Part shown: positions 1-14,164 of the stretch, piece after piece
How positions within the stretch are numbered: position 1 is the stretch's first letter
How the letters are laid out: every line of letters begins with the position of its first letter
From: Macropodus opercularis
Lineage: Eukaryota; Chordata; Actinopteri; Anabantiformes; Osphronemidae
Assembly: GCA_030770545.1 (NCBI GenBank)
Contig: CM061105.1
Coordinates: 3,703,001 to 3,767,000 of the forward strand
Direction of reading: 5' to 3'
DNA: 64,000 bases
The notes under the pieces: generated by a model
Databases searched by the model: none
What the model was told of the DNA's origin: nothing
Seen by the model: the letters and a program-made list of their open reading frames with translations, nothing else
Program-made: the position numbers and the translations under genes

Positions 1-787
1 TATGGCACATCGGAAAAGAGCAGGTTTGTAAATCTAACAGAAACAATGACAGCACGAACGGCGAACGGAGGACAAAAATCATATGCAGATTAGAAGCCGG
101 CCGATTCATCTTGTGTACTCTATCTCTGCATGTAAACACATACGTCGTTGTGAATCCAATCACATCTGCCGTCCTCTGCCCCGGACACGTGTGTTTAACG
201 TCTGGGTTTAAGTTTGCCTCTTAAAAACAAATGTTAGATATAAGATTTGCTGTGAGGTTCTATAAAAATCAAGCAAGATTCAAACAAGGAAGTAGATGAA
301 GGAGGAATCTCAAACCAATCTACGTTGGAAGCGACAGAACTGAAGCGATGACTGTCTGAAAGTTGATTCACTCAGGACTTCCTCCTTCTTTTGTTAATTC
401 TGGGGATAGGAAGCTCCTGCCAGATAAATAGTCCCGGCCTCCACCCTCTTCTGCAGCACAATTCACGCAGCCTAATGGCCATATGTCTCGAGACCAGCAG
501 ATGCTCACTTAACTGTCTACCAATGAGGCACAGATTCAGTACAAAGTCAATCACAGCCAAACACCTCATGTTCGGGGACGGGCCCTGGGCCCATCAAAAT
601 GTCCCTTTATTTTATCGAAGAGGAAAAGGCAGAGCAGAGGAAACTTTTTTAAGAAGTTTATTAGTAGTTACCCTGTTATCTGACTCACAACATTAATCTC
701 TGCATGTACAGCTGCTTGCTCTATGTGTTCTAAAAGAGAGCATTTCTTTTTTTTTCTGATCTGGTTGCTAAGTCTGAAGGTCCTAGT

Positions 788-1320
788 GTCCCCTGTGGCC
801 CCTCCCTCCCTCTTTAGCCACGCCCCTCGCCTCCACCCACACCCACTTCCTGCTTTTCACCCATTGCAGGACTTATTTTACTAACTGCACTCACCTCTGC
901 CTTCCCCTAAGTCTTTGCTATATATTCACATCCACAAATGCTCTGCGCTCGTCTCCTGGATGTCAAGCATCGTCCAAACCAAGCCTAGACTCCACGTATT
1001 GTGAGTAAGTTGGTGGATTTTTGTTTTTCTCCAGCGCCTCGTCATATGTTGTTGTTTAAGACCTTGAATTTTGACCAGGAGGAATTATTATCCATATGAA
1101 GAATGTTTGTTCCCATGATGCCTTGCAGTGACATGGACTTCCTAGTTTATTGCATCTTGTTGGTGTTTTACTTATTTTAAGTCGGGAGGAGTTTACTGAA
1201 GAGTTATTAAAGAGTGCTTTGATCGATTAATACTTTTTTATTACTGTATTTGTCTTTAGTATTTCTGTTCCATACAAAATAAAATGTCTCTTTGAATCTG
1301 AATTCCACTTGTATTGTCAC
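788..1320 (+). mobile_element. Dispersed LTR-like repeat, copy A
   Basis: Shares colinear words with 22905..23530: gccacgcccct (817), a caagcctga-like word (about 980), cccatgatgccttgcag (1112) and tctctttgaa (1287). A TATA-like run (tatatattc, about 920) and a poly-A signal-like aataaaa (about 1279) would suit a solo LTR. No coding sequence lies inside. The family is unrecognised and the LTR interpretation is an inference from layout only. Confidence 0.45.
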
Positions 1321-2985
1321 AGTAGGTTTCACTTTTCCCAGACCTCTTAGTGTTTATCTAGTGTGTAGGTTTAACGCCTCATATAACCAGCCTTGTGTTT
1401 GCACCATTTTGGCAGATGGCAACACCGCTGTCTAGCAGCACAGCCAACTTTGTGTTATGCCTCACAGCTGGCAGGGTGTAAGGACCGAGGCTTTCTTTGT
1501 GGACTGGTTTAAAAGTCGAATTCATCTTGCAATGCTGAGCTTTGAAGCTTGTTAATTACCCTTGTTTATGAAAGGTGGGACAGGAAAAATATCTACAGTT
1601 AGGATTTATCCTCTCAAATGCACTAATAATCTACAGGATTGTGGGACCACTCAGCCAGGACAATAATGGACAATACTGTGAATAAATTGCACTACAGTAT
1701 CACCCTTTAGACTTAGTTTGGACTTCATGAAGTTTAGCCCGATTTACTGCCTGGTTAGTCCACGTCCAGAGAAGTGCAGGTTTAACAATCATCATCCACC
1801 TCAAATGTTCACACTTGTACGTTTTTATGTTTCTGTCATTTAAAAAAAAAGGTCTATTATATTTGTCACTGCTTTCTAACAACCTTCACTTATTTCCTCT
1901 GACACGGATACTGATATTATCTAGCAGGAGGGTTTCACATTATTTTGCAAAAAAGGTTATTCCTGTTACCAAGAAGTGCTTTGAAAGGAAATATCTTCAC
2001 TCAGGAATCAGATTTAAAGTGTGTAGTGGATGCAATGGGGCAACAAATGAGTTTTCTCATATACACGTACTCCTCTGCCCTCTGGATCTCACCTTTTGCG
2101 TTGTCGTTGTTACTTTGGATGAAGCCAGAGGCATGATTAAGGTTTGAATATCCAGCCACTCCAAAGTGGAATGGGTGCTCTACTCAAAAGGAAGATGTCC
2201 TCACAAGCACGAACACTAAGCTCTAGGGAGAAGAAATCGCTAAGATGGTCGGGATGTACTAAAAGAAACAAAACAAAAAAAGCAGGAGGTAAAGGGCATA
2301 AATGTGCCTGGGTACACTGCAAAAGTCTGAAGCCATATGCAAAACAGTTTTTATTCTATTATATACAAACCAGTAGTTCATAATTTACAAAGGACATTTT
2401 TGGGGTGAGGAAATAATCCTTAAGTACAACATACCAGTTAAATTACTGGAGGAATCCTTTAGTCAAATGGTCCGTTCCAAAATGCAAGTAGACACTTCGT
2501 CGCTAGACAGCTGCTTAATGTGCTGTTTTGGTGCTTCTGTTCACACATGCAGCAGAAATAAGTTGCAAGTGTTTTGCATTCACATTTAAATAATGAAAGA
2601 CAAAAAAGTTTAAATCTGAATATTTTACGACGGAGCCAACAAAGCGTCACCTGAAGCGGCTCCGGCACCTGGACTCGCTGACAATTGTCTAACAGATCAA
2701 CGGGCTCATCTCTCGCTTTCTCTGCCTCCTCTTCTTTCATCTTTTAAACCTCTCACAGCTCAAATCTTTCAAACTCTTTCCCTTTTTTGCTGAATCATAG
2801 CCTCCTGTCATTTTGACCTAGTCTGTCTTGCCACCATCTTATCTTGTCCTCAGGTTGCTCCTTCTCCTTTTCTGTCACCTTTTCCCCTTCTAGACCACGT
2901 CAGCTGTCTCTTGCTTCCCTCACCTGTCACCCTGACAGCCTTAATCATCAGCTTAACGTCACACCCTGAGTAGGAAATGCCTAGC

Positions 2986-3089
<104 letters not shown>

Positions 3090-3764
3090 CTTAGAGACAG
3101 GGTATACCCTGCACAGGCCGCCAGTCTCTCTGGGTCATTAAACATGTATGTGCTTATATGCAGTTAATTATCTGGGTTACAGATAAACTTTCCTGATTGG
3201 GCTAATTATTATTATGTCACATGAAAAAGGAAAGAGAAGAAACCCGGCATTGCTTTCCTTTCTGGAATAGAGATTACAGGAGTCTAACTTCCTCAGGTGA
3301 AATCTCCTGCTGCTTTATCTGTCATATAGTATTTTGTGTAACTGCTGAGTTGGACAGTGTCCAATTTTTATTCCCTTTTAAAACCTTCCCCTACATTATA
3401 CCCCAGTGTACGTTATTAAGATTTGACTGCTGATGAGAACAAATCAGTGGAGTGTGATGTGTCTTGCTGTCAGCAAAGTCACGCTTGGTCCCGCCTTCCT
3501 GGCTCCACATGAGGGAGATGGTCCAGTGAGCTAAAGAGTGAAAGAAGAGAGGGAGCAACTTTGGCAGGAACAACTGAGGAATTTAAAAAAAGAAAAGGCT
3601 TTCTACTGGTTTCTTGCCAGACATTTTTAAAAGCACCAGTTACCTTTGCCCAGTACAGTGTGTGTTGAGAAGAGAAACACGCCTTCTTGGTAAATCACCC
3701 AATTAAAACAGGTTTGACTTAGGTAGAAGAGAAATTCATTCACTCAGATTAGACCCTGTGTATG

Positions 3765-3900
3765 GAATCCACAAGTGCTAACCACTGCTGCACTGTGATC
3801 GTTGCCCTATCAACGTTTGTTGAAATAAAACCCTGGACCCTTGACCTGTCCAAGGTGACCCCGTCATACCCGTGACCCTTACATGGATAAAGCAGGTGAA
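3765..3900. mobile_element. Degraded fragments of a common fish interspersed repeat
   Basis: The right half (3838-3895, plus strand) resembles the tail of the common teleost repeat: a gacctgtccaaggtgacccc word, then gtgacccttacatggataaagc. The left half (about 3768-3800) read on the minus strand resembles its head (gcagcagtggttagcac). The opposite orientations suggest two nested or inverted fragments. Strongly decayed. Confidence 0.4.
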
Positions 3901-4239
3901 ACTGAACAGAAACTTAATGTAAATGCCAAAGTGGCTAAACATTCCTTTGGTCCTACACTAGTTGTGGCTCATCCACGTTAAAGCGAAGCCTTGCAAGAAG
4001 AATGCAAAACTTTTCCCGACTTTTATGGAAACTTTTCCATTGACTTTTACAAGATAATATATTTACCCCCCCAGCTTTGAGACTTAATTAGGACAATCAT
4101 TTCTTAAAGGCAAGCCAGATCCAAATGAGTCATGTTATATGATGCGGCTGTTTTGATAAGTCTCCAAATATTGGCTTATTTTAAAAAAAGTAAAATAAAA
4201 AACATCGGGAAATAAAAGATATTTTCCTTTTCGGCTATC

Positions 4240-4440
4240 ATTCAAATTGAGGCATCACTTTAACATAAGTGATAATGGGGTAATTTAGTAACAATGAGTG
4301 GGAATGATAATGGGATGCTATTCATAATCTATGTCATTTAGTTAACAATTAGGCCACAGTCCCAGTTAATGTTATAAGAGAGATGACAATGTACAGTGCA
4401 TCAGTCCTCATTTTGCATAATGAGTTTGTAGCAGTGGTGT
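4240..4440. other. Candidate conserved non-coding block
   Basis: AT-rich block in astn1 intron 1 with repeated GATAATGGG words (at about 4271 and 4306) and several TAAT/ATTA cores, without simple repeats or transposon signature. The look is that of vertebrate intronic enhancers, but conservation cannot be judged from one genome. Confidence 0.2.
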
Positions 4441-6038
4441 AACGCAGGGAACCAGCTGAGTGAAACACCGACGTGAATCGGATGGAGAATAAAAATCTTC
4501 GGTTCAATTCAGGGAAATCCAGCTGCTGGCAGATTTGATCAGTTTGAAGAATGTGATAAATAATAAGTTATTTAAAAATATCTACGTTTTTTTTAGTTCA
4601 CCTTAGTGCAGCTTCCGCTCCACAACGTGACAGTCTCAACATGTCATGGACGAGGTGGAAAGGATGAGACATAATTCAGCATCTTTCACCTTTGACACAG
4701 GCTCCAATAAACATTTTAGTTGTTTTAGTTTTTTTTTTCTTTACAAAGTTGAGAACTAGCAGGGGAAAATCTGCCCTATTTTGGTTTATGACTGATCTTG
4801 AGGAGCCATATTTCCCTGAGTTCATACTGACAAACTGACATAACAAGGTCAGGAGATGCCAAGGGGAGACTGAGATCTGCCAGTAGGTAACTACAATTAT
4901 CAATCAAGTAAGTTATACCCCAAAAAACTTACAAAATGTCAACCTATTTATGAGGCTGCAGCAGAACCCTGAGAAGACCAAGATGATCAGTGGTGTTACG
5001 CTGTCAACTCTAATCGAATACTTTATAATAATTTATTGGCTGTATCGCTGGCTATATTTCCATTTGTTGGCATTAGAAGACTTTGCTCAGTTTTACTGCA
5101 GTTTTATTTTATTTTTTTGCTGAAGCTATCCATGATATTAGCATGCCTCATAGTAAATCCAGCCAAGACCGGACTCTTAATTCTTCAGTAATGGTGCATA
5201 TTAGATTGATATCGCATAAATGTGATATTAAGGCCCTCAAATGTTCGGTAGCTTTAATTAAAAATGACATGCAGCTTGGTTATTACTTCATGTCTAAGAT
5301 CAAAGTTCCGTTTGGGTTTTACTCCTAAAAATTACAAGACATACAACTTGAAACTTCAACTCTCTAAAAAAAAAATTTGACTGGTAGAATGTTGGATTGG
5401 CTTTGAACTGATGTCCTTCTTGTGTGTAACACCTCTCCCCGAGTTTGAGCAACTGACAGATCGAGGCCAGCCTGTGATGACAGTAGCAAATTAAGACGTA
5501 TTGCTTTTACCGGGGTGATGAAATCAGGACATCAGAGGAGGAAATCTAGAAAAAAAAAAAAGAAACTAGTCTGCCGCTCTCAACATGACACATTCACCAT
5601 ATGCTTTCCTTTAACGGAAGCCAATCTGAGAACCTCTGGGGAATCTGTTTTCCCTTTTCTTATATGCTTGAATTTCTGCATGCGCGTGTGTGTGTGTGTG
5701 CGCGTGCAGACACATAATAACATGATTCCTCAAGCTTTCATTTCATTTTCGAGAACCCTCGATGGGAGCGTGTTCATGGGGTGTCATAAATTACTACACC
5801 TTAATCTTGAACCAACGATGAGAGGTATTTGTAGCCACAGTCTGTTTGTCCAGCTCCTAGGCCTCTCCTGCTGGTCTCTGTGAGCCTGCATACAGATTAC
5901 GCTTTCTTTCTCTCCCGATCTCCGCCCAGCCTGACAACCCAATAAAACACATGTGGGCAGCAGTACCATTTTTGAAAACTATATCAAGAAGCTGCAAGGG
6001 AGCCAGTAAAACTGGCTGCTTATTTGAGTGTGCCCTTA

Positions 6039-6063
6039 TGTTGTTGTTGTTGTTGTTGTTGTT
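6039..6063 (+). repeat. (TGT)n microsatellite
   Basis: Uninterrupted trinucleotide run of 25 bp in astn1 intron 1. Confidence 0.95.
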
Positions 6064-7420
6064 CACTGATTTATTTGTTCGTCTCTGTTTTTTTTTTCTC
6101 TTCAAAAACCTGACTCCGTAGGAATGAGATTAATCTTGGAAATGTTACATGTTTTCATCACGGCAGCTGTGCCAAGATCAAGTAAAGAATCCAGTCCTCG
6201 TCTGTTACTGGCGCTGGTTATCAAACTTCAATAGCTCACGTCCACGACATGAAATGTGGTTTTGAATTACTTCAGGAAACGTGTTAGAAAAGCGGACATT
6301 GTTCTTTGACAGAACAGAACAGTAGGTTGAGTTGGGTTAAGTAAAAGTCTGTCCGACGTATGGGGGTGTTGTCGAAGGTTCATTGATCTTGGTGCTGCAG
6401 GAGGTGCTAGAGATCCTGTAGTTCAGACCTGGTGGCTGAACCCAACAGGACACAATCCATGCCTGTTGCTTATACTCTTGCCAATAGTTCAGACACTCCT
6501 GACTCGCATGAAGCAGACATTTGAGTTGTGGCTTCACTGACATAAACAAACAAATAAATAAATAAACACAGGAGCTATTCAATTAAAAATGGCTTCAGAA
6601 GTAAGAGGCACCCATGTGTAATACTACAACAAGACCAACCAAAGATGCCTTCCCAGTCAACAAATGATGAATATACATCATAATCAACTATTTGTAATTT
6701 CAGACACTCCTAAAACTACATAGGAGATAATCTGATAAATCATTTTACTTTTTCTTTCTACCCCCTTTGGAGGTTTCCTCACAGAAGCTGCTTCTCTAAC
6801 ACGGTTTTCTGTTCTGCACTTTTCCTCCCCTCCGTCTTTCCTGAGGCCTTTCAGAGAAAAGGTAAAGTACATGAATAGCAGCTAATGGGAAGGTGTAAAA
6901 ACTGCAGCCTGAGCCCGAACCACATTTGATGCGTTCCTTCACGATACTTATTACTCAGATTGTCGCACTGTGTGGACGTAAGGCACCACCTCAAATAATC
7001 TGTCCTTCCTTCCCATCTTCTCCTGCTGTGGCGATAAAAACACTGCCTTTCTTCAGAAGCCCTGTCTAAGCACCCGATCGCGTTGCCATGGAAACCATTC
7101 ACTAGCGGCTACATGCTTCACCGTCTCTTTTTGCCCCCTCTCTGTCTCTCTGTTTTGCTCGCCCTTTTTATTCCTCCGGTTGTGCTTTTTCTCCACAGTT
7201 CCCAGTCCTTGCCTTGCAGCAGCACCAACACAATCCTTGATCTTCACATCATGTTAATCACAGATTTTTCCATCAGCAAAGGCAGCGCAGGGTAGTCTGG
7301 AGAGTAACGACACTCTTGGGGTGAACTAAGGTACGTGCACAAATTTGCCACTGAGCATGGACTGAGCAGATTTGTAGTATATTTTTGACTTGACACAAAG
7401 CAGCTGAAAAGAAGCACCTG

Positions 7421-7432
7421 GGGGGGGGGGGG
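7421..7432 (+). repeat. Poly-G run
   Basis: Twelve consecutive G on the plus strand; the exact length may be affected by sequencing error. Confidence 0.9.
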
Positions 7433-9254
7433 AACCATGGGAAAACTTTCAGGCTCTTATTAGTTGTGCCAATTATCTTTTCATTCGTAAAGTAGACACT
7501 CTTTAAAAAAAATTATATTTCCCTTGACATCATGTTTTTCTCGTAGGTTTTTCTAAATTGCTTGTAAGTGTGAGTGGTCTGCCCCACCTTTCGGACGTTG
7601 TACCTCTCCAGCCTGCAGAAAAAATGCTGTGTTTGTCCTTAAGGCGGACATTCTCAAGGGGATGTCCCACCGCAACCATGTTAAGGTTGTGGGTATTCCT
7701 GAAGAAACGGAAGAACACAAACGAAATCTCCTGGCTAAGTCTTGTGCGACGTAAAATAATTCAAACCTGAACACATACCCCTTATTTTAGCCTTTGCGTC
7801 AATCACAATGTGAAGATGAGGACAGTGAAGCAGTTTTGTCATCAAATCCCAATGTGTTTATCATTTTTTTTATTATTATGTTCAGGTTATGTTTTTCCCC
7901 CAAACACACAACCAGCCTTTGCTTTGGATATATCGACTGCACCAGAGCTGTTTTTGCAGTGCTCATATTTGTGTGTAATGTGTTTCATTCCCCTCCCAAA
8001 CGTTTTTTTTTTTTTTTAACAATTTGTTTCCATTGTTCTGGTGCATAAAGCTCCAGTAGAGTTTTGTCACTTTTTGGCCAATTATTGAAAGCACATTGAC
8101 CAAAACCTGAATAATTGATTAAAGACATGTAATATGATTGACATCTGACATTAGAAACACAGTTCAATGTACCTTTTACCTAAATAATAGATTAGAATAG
8201 ACCATTTTTTTTATGTCTGCTGAAATATTACTAACTGTATGTGTCTATCACAGTATCTCACTATCTGACCACAGTCTAATCTCATGTCTGACCAGAAACG
8301 AACGCGTTCATCTTTTTCTCATTTTGTCCATAATGTCACTGATTAATGATATTCTTAATGCCAGCGATTATGGGGAAAGTCTCAGATTCAGTTTTATGTG
8401 TGGCCTTTGAAGCTGTCGTGAGGGGTCCTAACATTTTTACTTGAATACTTAATAATGAAGAATCTTGCTCAAAAAGCACTAGCAGAAGTTCAACAGGCTT
8501 CTAGATCATCCCTCTGACAAACAGATTACTGCAATGTGGTAAAATACAAATACTTAAACACTAAATACTACTATTTAAACCGAAACAGTTTAAGCTTTAA
8601 ACTGTGTAACTGATCATCCTGCTGCTTTAAAGAGTAGGAAGGTCAGATAGTAATCAATAGAATCAAATAAAACAATGATGGACTATCCCAGCAAAGATGT
8701 GTCTTCCATGAACTGCAGCTATTAGAGCAACTTTAAAAGCAGACACACTGTGCTCGCTGAAGTCGTCTGGTTTGCTGCTATTCCTACACATTAAGGATGG
8801 TTATTAATTTAATGAACAACCTAAACGAGCTCCCAAGTTCACTACCATCACATTTCAAAGGTCATGCTTTCTGATGATACCACATGTAATCCTAGGTTTT
8901 TATTTAGTAATGTTTATCTATGCTATACTCGACACGCACTGGCCAATTTATTACACCTGTAAAGTCAAATTCAGTCCTATACAGATGCTCTGCTGTGAAT
9001 TTTTGTTTCCCCTCATTCATTTTAAATATGCTTCCATAAACATTCCAACACCTTTTAATGTAGTCCATTAAATGCACGACTTTCTGACAGCTCCATCTTA
9101 AAAATCGTTTCGAGTTATTCTCTTGGAAATATGGAAGTTGTGATATATTTATTTTTTCCTCTTTCCTCCATCCTCTCTATCCATCTGTATTCAGTTCATC
9201 TGATTCTGTGTTCACAAGAGTGGGCATGCAGTACCGGAGATGACTGATCTTTTA

Positions 9255-9400
9255 AAGATATGTGGCCCTGTGATGGACTGGAGACCCGCCCAGGGTTCAC
9301 CCCGCCTCTCTCTCCAAGAATGACAGCTGGGAAAGCTCCACCATACCTATGACCCCTATGGGGACAAAGTGGTTGAAACGGAGTGAGTGAGATTGCAGGA
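9255..9400 (+). mobile_element. Teleost interspersed repeat, 3' part
   Basis: Contains the recognisable tail words in order: ccctgtgatggactggagac, ccgcccagggttcaccccgc and gacagctggg, then a ggggacaaagtggttgaaa tail. This tail occurs in very many ray-finned fish genomes. It is diverged and truncated at its 5' side. The plus strand is the usual sense orientation. Confidence 0.7.
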
Positions 9401-12400
9401 ACGTCTGCCAAATGTGAAGGTATTCCTTTCACGCATCTCTGCGATATTTAGCTTAACGGAATGATATGAATGTGACGTCAAAGTGAAATTGAACTTCGAT
9501 CAACAGCCACCGAGGTCTAATCGTTGACTTTCATTGGACATTTGTGCAATAACTACATCACAGCGCCTTCGGCATATAGCATCCTCAATACAAAATATAA
9601 TGACGCCGTTTGCCAAACGTAGCCTTGATGCTATCAGAAGCTGCTCTGAGCTATATTTAATTAGCTGACCACTCTTGTATTTCATGCACAGACATACTCA
9701 CCTAATATAAATCAGGTTTACCAGAATACGTACAGTCCTTGGGCTCAGACAAGGCTGCACTAAAAGCACACCATTAGGGAGCGAGACACATTTGTCTGCA
9801 TATGAAACACAAAGACATGGCTGCAACTGACTGGCTACTACAATATTTTAATGTCAGGTTTGACTGTGTGAAGATGGAAAACAGAATATGACCAAAACTT
9901 GATCATTATTAGGCTTATTAGAATTGTTATTGCAATTTATTTGAACTTTCAGTTAAAAAGTAATTAAATATTCATGAACTTGTAAGATGAGGTCACAGAG
10001 AAGGAATTTGTTTAAATTCTGTACCTTTAAGTGCTTTTACTAATGCAATAGTAACAAACTCTGCCCCCCAAACAAAACTCTGCTTCCGAGGTTGGGAGTC
10101 TTTTCACATTAAGACAATAAATAAGGTAGTTATCCAGTGGGCTGGGGGTTGAATGTACAGGTCACACTACCAGCCAATCAAGAGTAAGGAATGTTCTGTA
10201 TGGATAATGCAAGCGTTATATTAATACCTTATATCAGCCTGCCAGAGGAGAAACAGTGATCTGGTTTCCTTGTCTATATGGATTTTTGAGAAATGGCTCC
10301 TGCTTCAGCTGTTTCCAGTTGACACAATCTACACAAGCTGCATCCATCTGTGATGTATGTTTTGGAACATTCAGTTTATCTTTACAGTGTTTCGTAAACT
10401 TATTAGCAGAAACTGTTTCAGGCATAACCGGATGCATACGTCATTTTGCTGTTATAATATTGATTTAATAGGATTAGGTTTTGCAATACTTTCCAAAAAG
10501 GAAAAAAAAAAAAACTTTTAAAACGGCGCAGTAGGGTAAATTAAAATTACTGACTTAATCCTTCATGTTCATTCGCTGTCTAGACCAGGCCGGTAGTCAG
10601 CAGAACAAGAATAATAACAGTGCTATACTTGTCAAATGCAAATACAAACCTTACGTATCCATTCAATAAAGTTGCCACATCACAAAGAATAGTCCTCGAA
10701 TTCAGAAGTGCTGCGTTTACCAGTAAATGAATAACAGTCATTCTGACACACGCATATGAACTCAATCTGCCTACAGGTTGCCATCCTGAATGGTCTGAGC
10801 ATTTAATATTCAGCAATATGGCAAAGTCCAGAATGTAATTACATGCACATCCTGTGTGTGTGCGTGCGTGCGACGTAACTGGAAATAGCTCCACTCTCGA
10901 CAAGAATTGCAGGAGATGTGGCGCAGCGTGGGGCGAAAAGGAGACACTGAGTTGTAAAATCAATGCGAAATTATATACAGCACTTTAGCTCATGGTTTGG
11001 TCCATTTAACACTGTCAGGAGTAGCAGTAGCTCATAGAAGATATTTAAGTTAAAGAGCCTTAGTGCCGTCAAATTATTTCAGTTATCAGAATGACAAGAT
11101 GCATATTTTTAGATTTAAATTGCTGACAGATTGCCAGAATAGAAATAAAACGGACTAAGAAAGTGAGAAATGCATGTGATTTATTAATAAAATCCTGACT
11201 TTTTGACTGTTCCTATTACTTTGCTACATCACTCAATCTATGATAGCCACAAAATAGTTATTTGATTGTAATCCAAGTCCGTCTTGGTTCCAACTCTGGA
11301 CCCTATATTAGCCATGATCATGCAACTTAAATGCTGAGAAAAAAAAACCTTAAGTCAGCGTAAAAATCCAATTAATAAATCAGTTGTGTGCTCACTCATC
11401 TTAGCGAAGTTTCTCAGACTCCCTATATGCACGGTAATTAGATGTCTCTGTAACATATGCATTATGATGGGAGTATGTGAAGTCTATTTTAATTGCTCAG
11501 CGGGACGTAGCCTGGCCCATTGTTTCCCATCAGGGCTTCACCCCAGGCTGAGTTTTTTTTTCTTCACTCAGCTGCTGTTATTTGGTAGAATTGTGCAGCC
11601 CCCTCCCACCAGTTAATGATAATTTTCCAAGCCATTCCTCCTGCAACAGCAGGTACTGTAGCATGAAGTCTGTCTTACATCTTCACTGCTGTTGCATGTA
11701 ATAGTACAGAGGAAGAGTTCTGACAGAATATGGGTTAAGGCGAGTGTGACAAATAGGCCTGGTTTGGATTACAGCTCGAGCGCTGTTATATGCAGGAAGT
11801 GCTTGTATCCACTTTGGGTAATTTAAAGTGATGCACACAGCTGGACAAGGATTAAAAGGCAATTTTGAAATGAACTTCCGTGCAGAGGTTTTGTTCCACT
11901 GTATTTCTCTTCACTTCAGTTAGAGATGGGAGTGCAGCTGCTCAGAATTGATATAAACAGGGAAAAGGACGAAGTGGAAACACACTCCAGGCTGAGACGC
12001 CCTGAAATGAATAATGACTATCTACAGTATGGCTGCATGTATGTTTCGGCATGGTTTGCCATAATCTGCTCTCAGACAAATCAAATTAGTAGGCAAACAA
12101 TCCATTAGTGTACAGAATAACAAGGTTTCCGCCTTGTTTGGGGCTCTTTGATTTTCTTTGTTTTTGTTGGGACACTGTGATAATTCTTAAATCAGGCAGC
12201 GCAATTAAACACTGCTGTCATCTGGTTATAACTGAAATATCCAAAGCATAAATCACTTATAGGAGCATTAATAAAGTGGTTACTAATCCCTATTGCTGTA
12301 GCTACAGTGCTTTGTAAATGATGTACTAAGCATTTATTGATGTTTAACTAATAAGGCTAAGAATTGTTATTATACTGTTACGGAGGTGTCAAATATCAAT

Positions 12401-13242
12401 GTGTTGAAATAACTGAATAAATGATATTGTTTTAATTGCAACTAAGGAGTTTGTTGCTCAACACCATAACACTATATGTTATGATATGAATTTCATTTGT
12501 TCCAAACTAATTATTCCCCAAAGTTTTAATTGAAATAAAACAAGAAGCAGTTAAGAATTGTCCTCGATTTTCCTCAAACCCTCAGGTCCAGATGTGCACT
12601 TTCAGCCTAAACTAACACAGTGTCTCCCAGAAGGTAACGATGTATAACACAGCAACAAGAGGGTATATCTCTAATAACACGTAGTGACTTCTCCGACTCT
12701 AATGACTTCAGCCGTCACTCACACAACCCACTCCCACCCTCCATTCCAATTTCACAGGAAACAAGAAAACTGGACAGTAACGGGTGGGGGGAAAATTAAG
12801 GAAGGAATTTTAATTGTGCATGTGCACAGACGTTGAACAGAACACACTGGTTAAATCGTGTTACTGCTAATGAGTTATGAAAAATAGAAAACCTGCATTA
12901 GAAAAATATTCGTATTTTTTATCCATCCAAACAAAAAGGAATATGATTCTTCGACTTCAGTCAACATTAAACTCTTTTTAATGCTGCATCTAATCTGTCT
13001 CTCTGAGATCTTTAGAACATCAAATGATTACCAAGCATTAGTTGGGTAACATGTTGCCCTCCTGAGAAACATATAGATGTAGGATTCATTACTAATGAAA
13101 AGAGGTACTGTAAGAGAAAGTAGCAGTCTTGCACATCAAATTGAAGTGGTTAGTGATTAACACCAAAGTAAATCAATAGTTTTAAAAGAAAGCAGGAATG
13201 GTTTGAAAACTATAAAAGGTTCAACATACAGTAAAGTTGAAT

Positions 13243-13490
13243 GATGGTGTAGTGGTTAGCGCTGTTGCCTTTCTGTGTGGAGTTGGCGTGTTCTCCTTGT
13301 CTCTGCGCTGGTTTTCTCCAGGTACTCTCATTTCCTCCCACCGTCCAGACACATGCTCTCAGGTTGACTGGACATTCTAAATTGCCCGTAGGTGTGAGTT
13401 AGAGAGTAAACGGTTGTTTCGCATGATTGACAGCTGGGATAGGCTCTAGCACGCCCCTGAGAACTTGAGTGAGCTAAATAAACACTTTGT
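13243..13490 (+). mobile_element. Teleost interspersed repeat, nearly full length
   Basis: Carries head, middle and tail of the common fish repeat: gatggtgtagtggttagcgc, then tttctgtgtggagttggcgt, tttcctcccaccgtccagac, ttctaaattgcccgtaggtg and gacagctgggataggctcta. The segment with gatggactggcgac is missing by internal deletion. This is the best preserved copy in the window. Confidence 0.8.
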
Positions 13491-14164
13491 TACAAGTTCT
13501 CTTAAGATGACCAAAAAGAAAAAAAAGCACTTAGTGGTTTGGGATCTTTGGAATCTTTTGTTGTTTGCTACCACATGTCCAGCAACTCAAAGCTAAAGCT
13601 GCTATATCCAGTGGTCTTGATTGTGTATTTTAATACCATTTACAAGTTGATATAAATCTAAAATGTATGTGATGTAAGGTGTGATGTCACCTGATGCCAC
13701 CTACTTACAGACATGGTATCTATATAATAAATCTATTTAACCTGCATTTGCCTGCATAGCACTCACATACTACTAATGTGCTGAGCTGGACCCTCCACTG
13801 TCTAAGATACTGTGCTGTATTTCATGGTGTTAGATGACAAGCTTGATGCTGGTTTTACTGCACAGTACATTAACTGCAGTGCGCAATAAATAAAGTCACA
13901 CAATGTTAACGTGAAAGTTTGCAAATCAAACTGGCCACATTTCACATCACAGAGAGAGTCTGGAAAATGGCAAAGGAAGTAAGGGAACAAAAAACAAAAA
14001 GCTTCAGCCACTCGACTGTTTATATTTAGGTAGTTCGGATTGCGTTGGGCTCCCCGGTGTGAAATTTCATTAAAAGTTTTCCATCCCACAGTGTAGAATA
14101 ATACAAAAAAAAAAAAAAGTCACACAAATTCAGTCTCATTATTATGCAACACTAGTCCTGAGGG

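Noticed and set aside
3770..3800. A minus-strand VQQWL-like translation resembling the RQQWLENG segment of astn1 exon 2
   Set aside because: The rest of the exon does not follow; the DNA matches the head of the common fish interspersed repeat (gcagtggttagcac).
4440..4530. A tRNA-like box B (ggttcaattc) near 4500
   Set aside because: No matching box A and no cloverleaf stems could be built around it.
10580..10963. A 127-codon minus-strand frame within astn1 intron 1
   Set aside because: No family resemblance and no flanking splice sites fitting an astn1 exon; length is within chance expectation for a 64-kb window.
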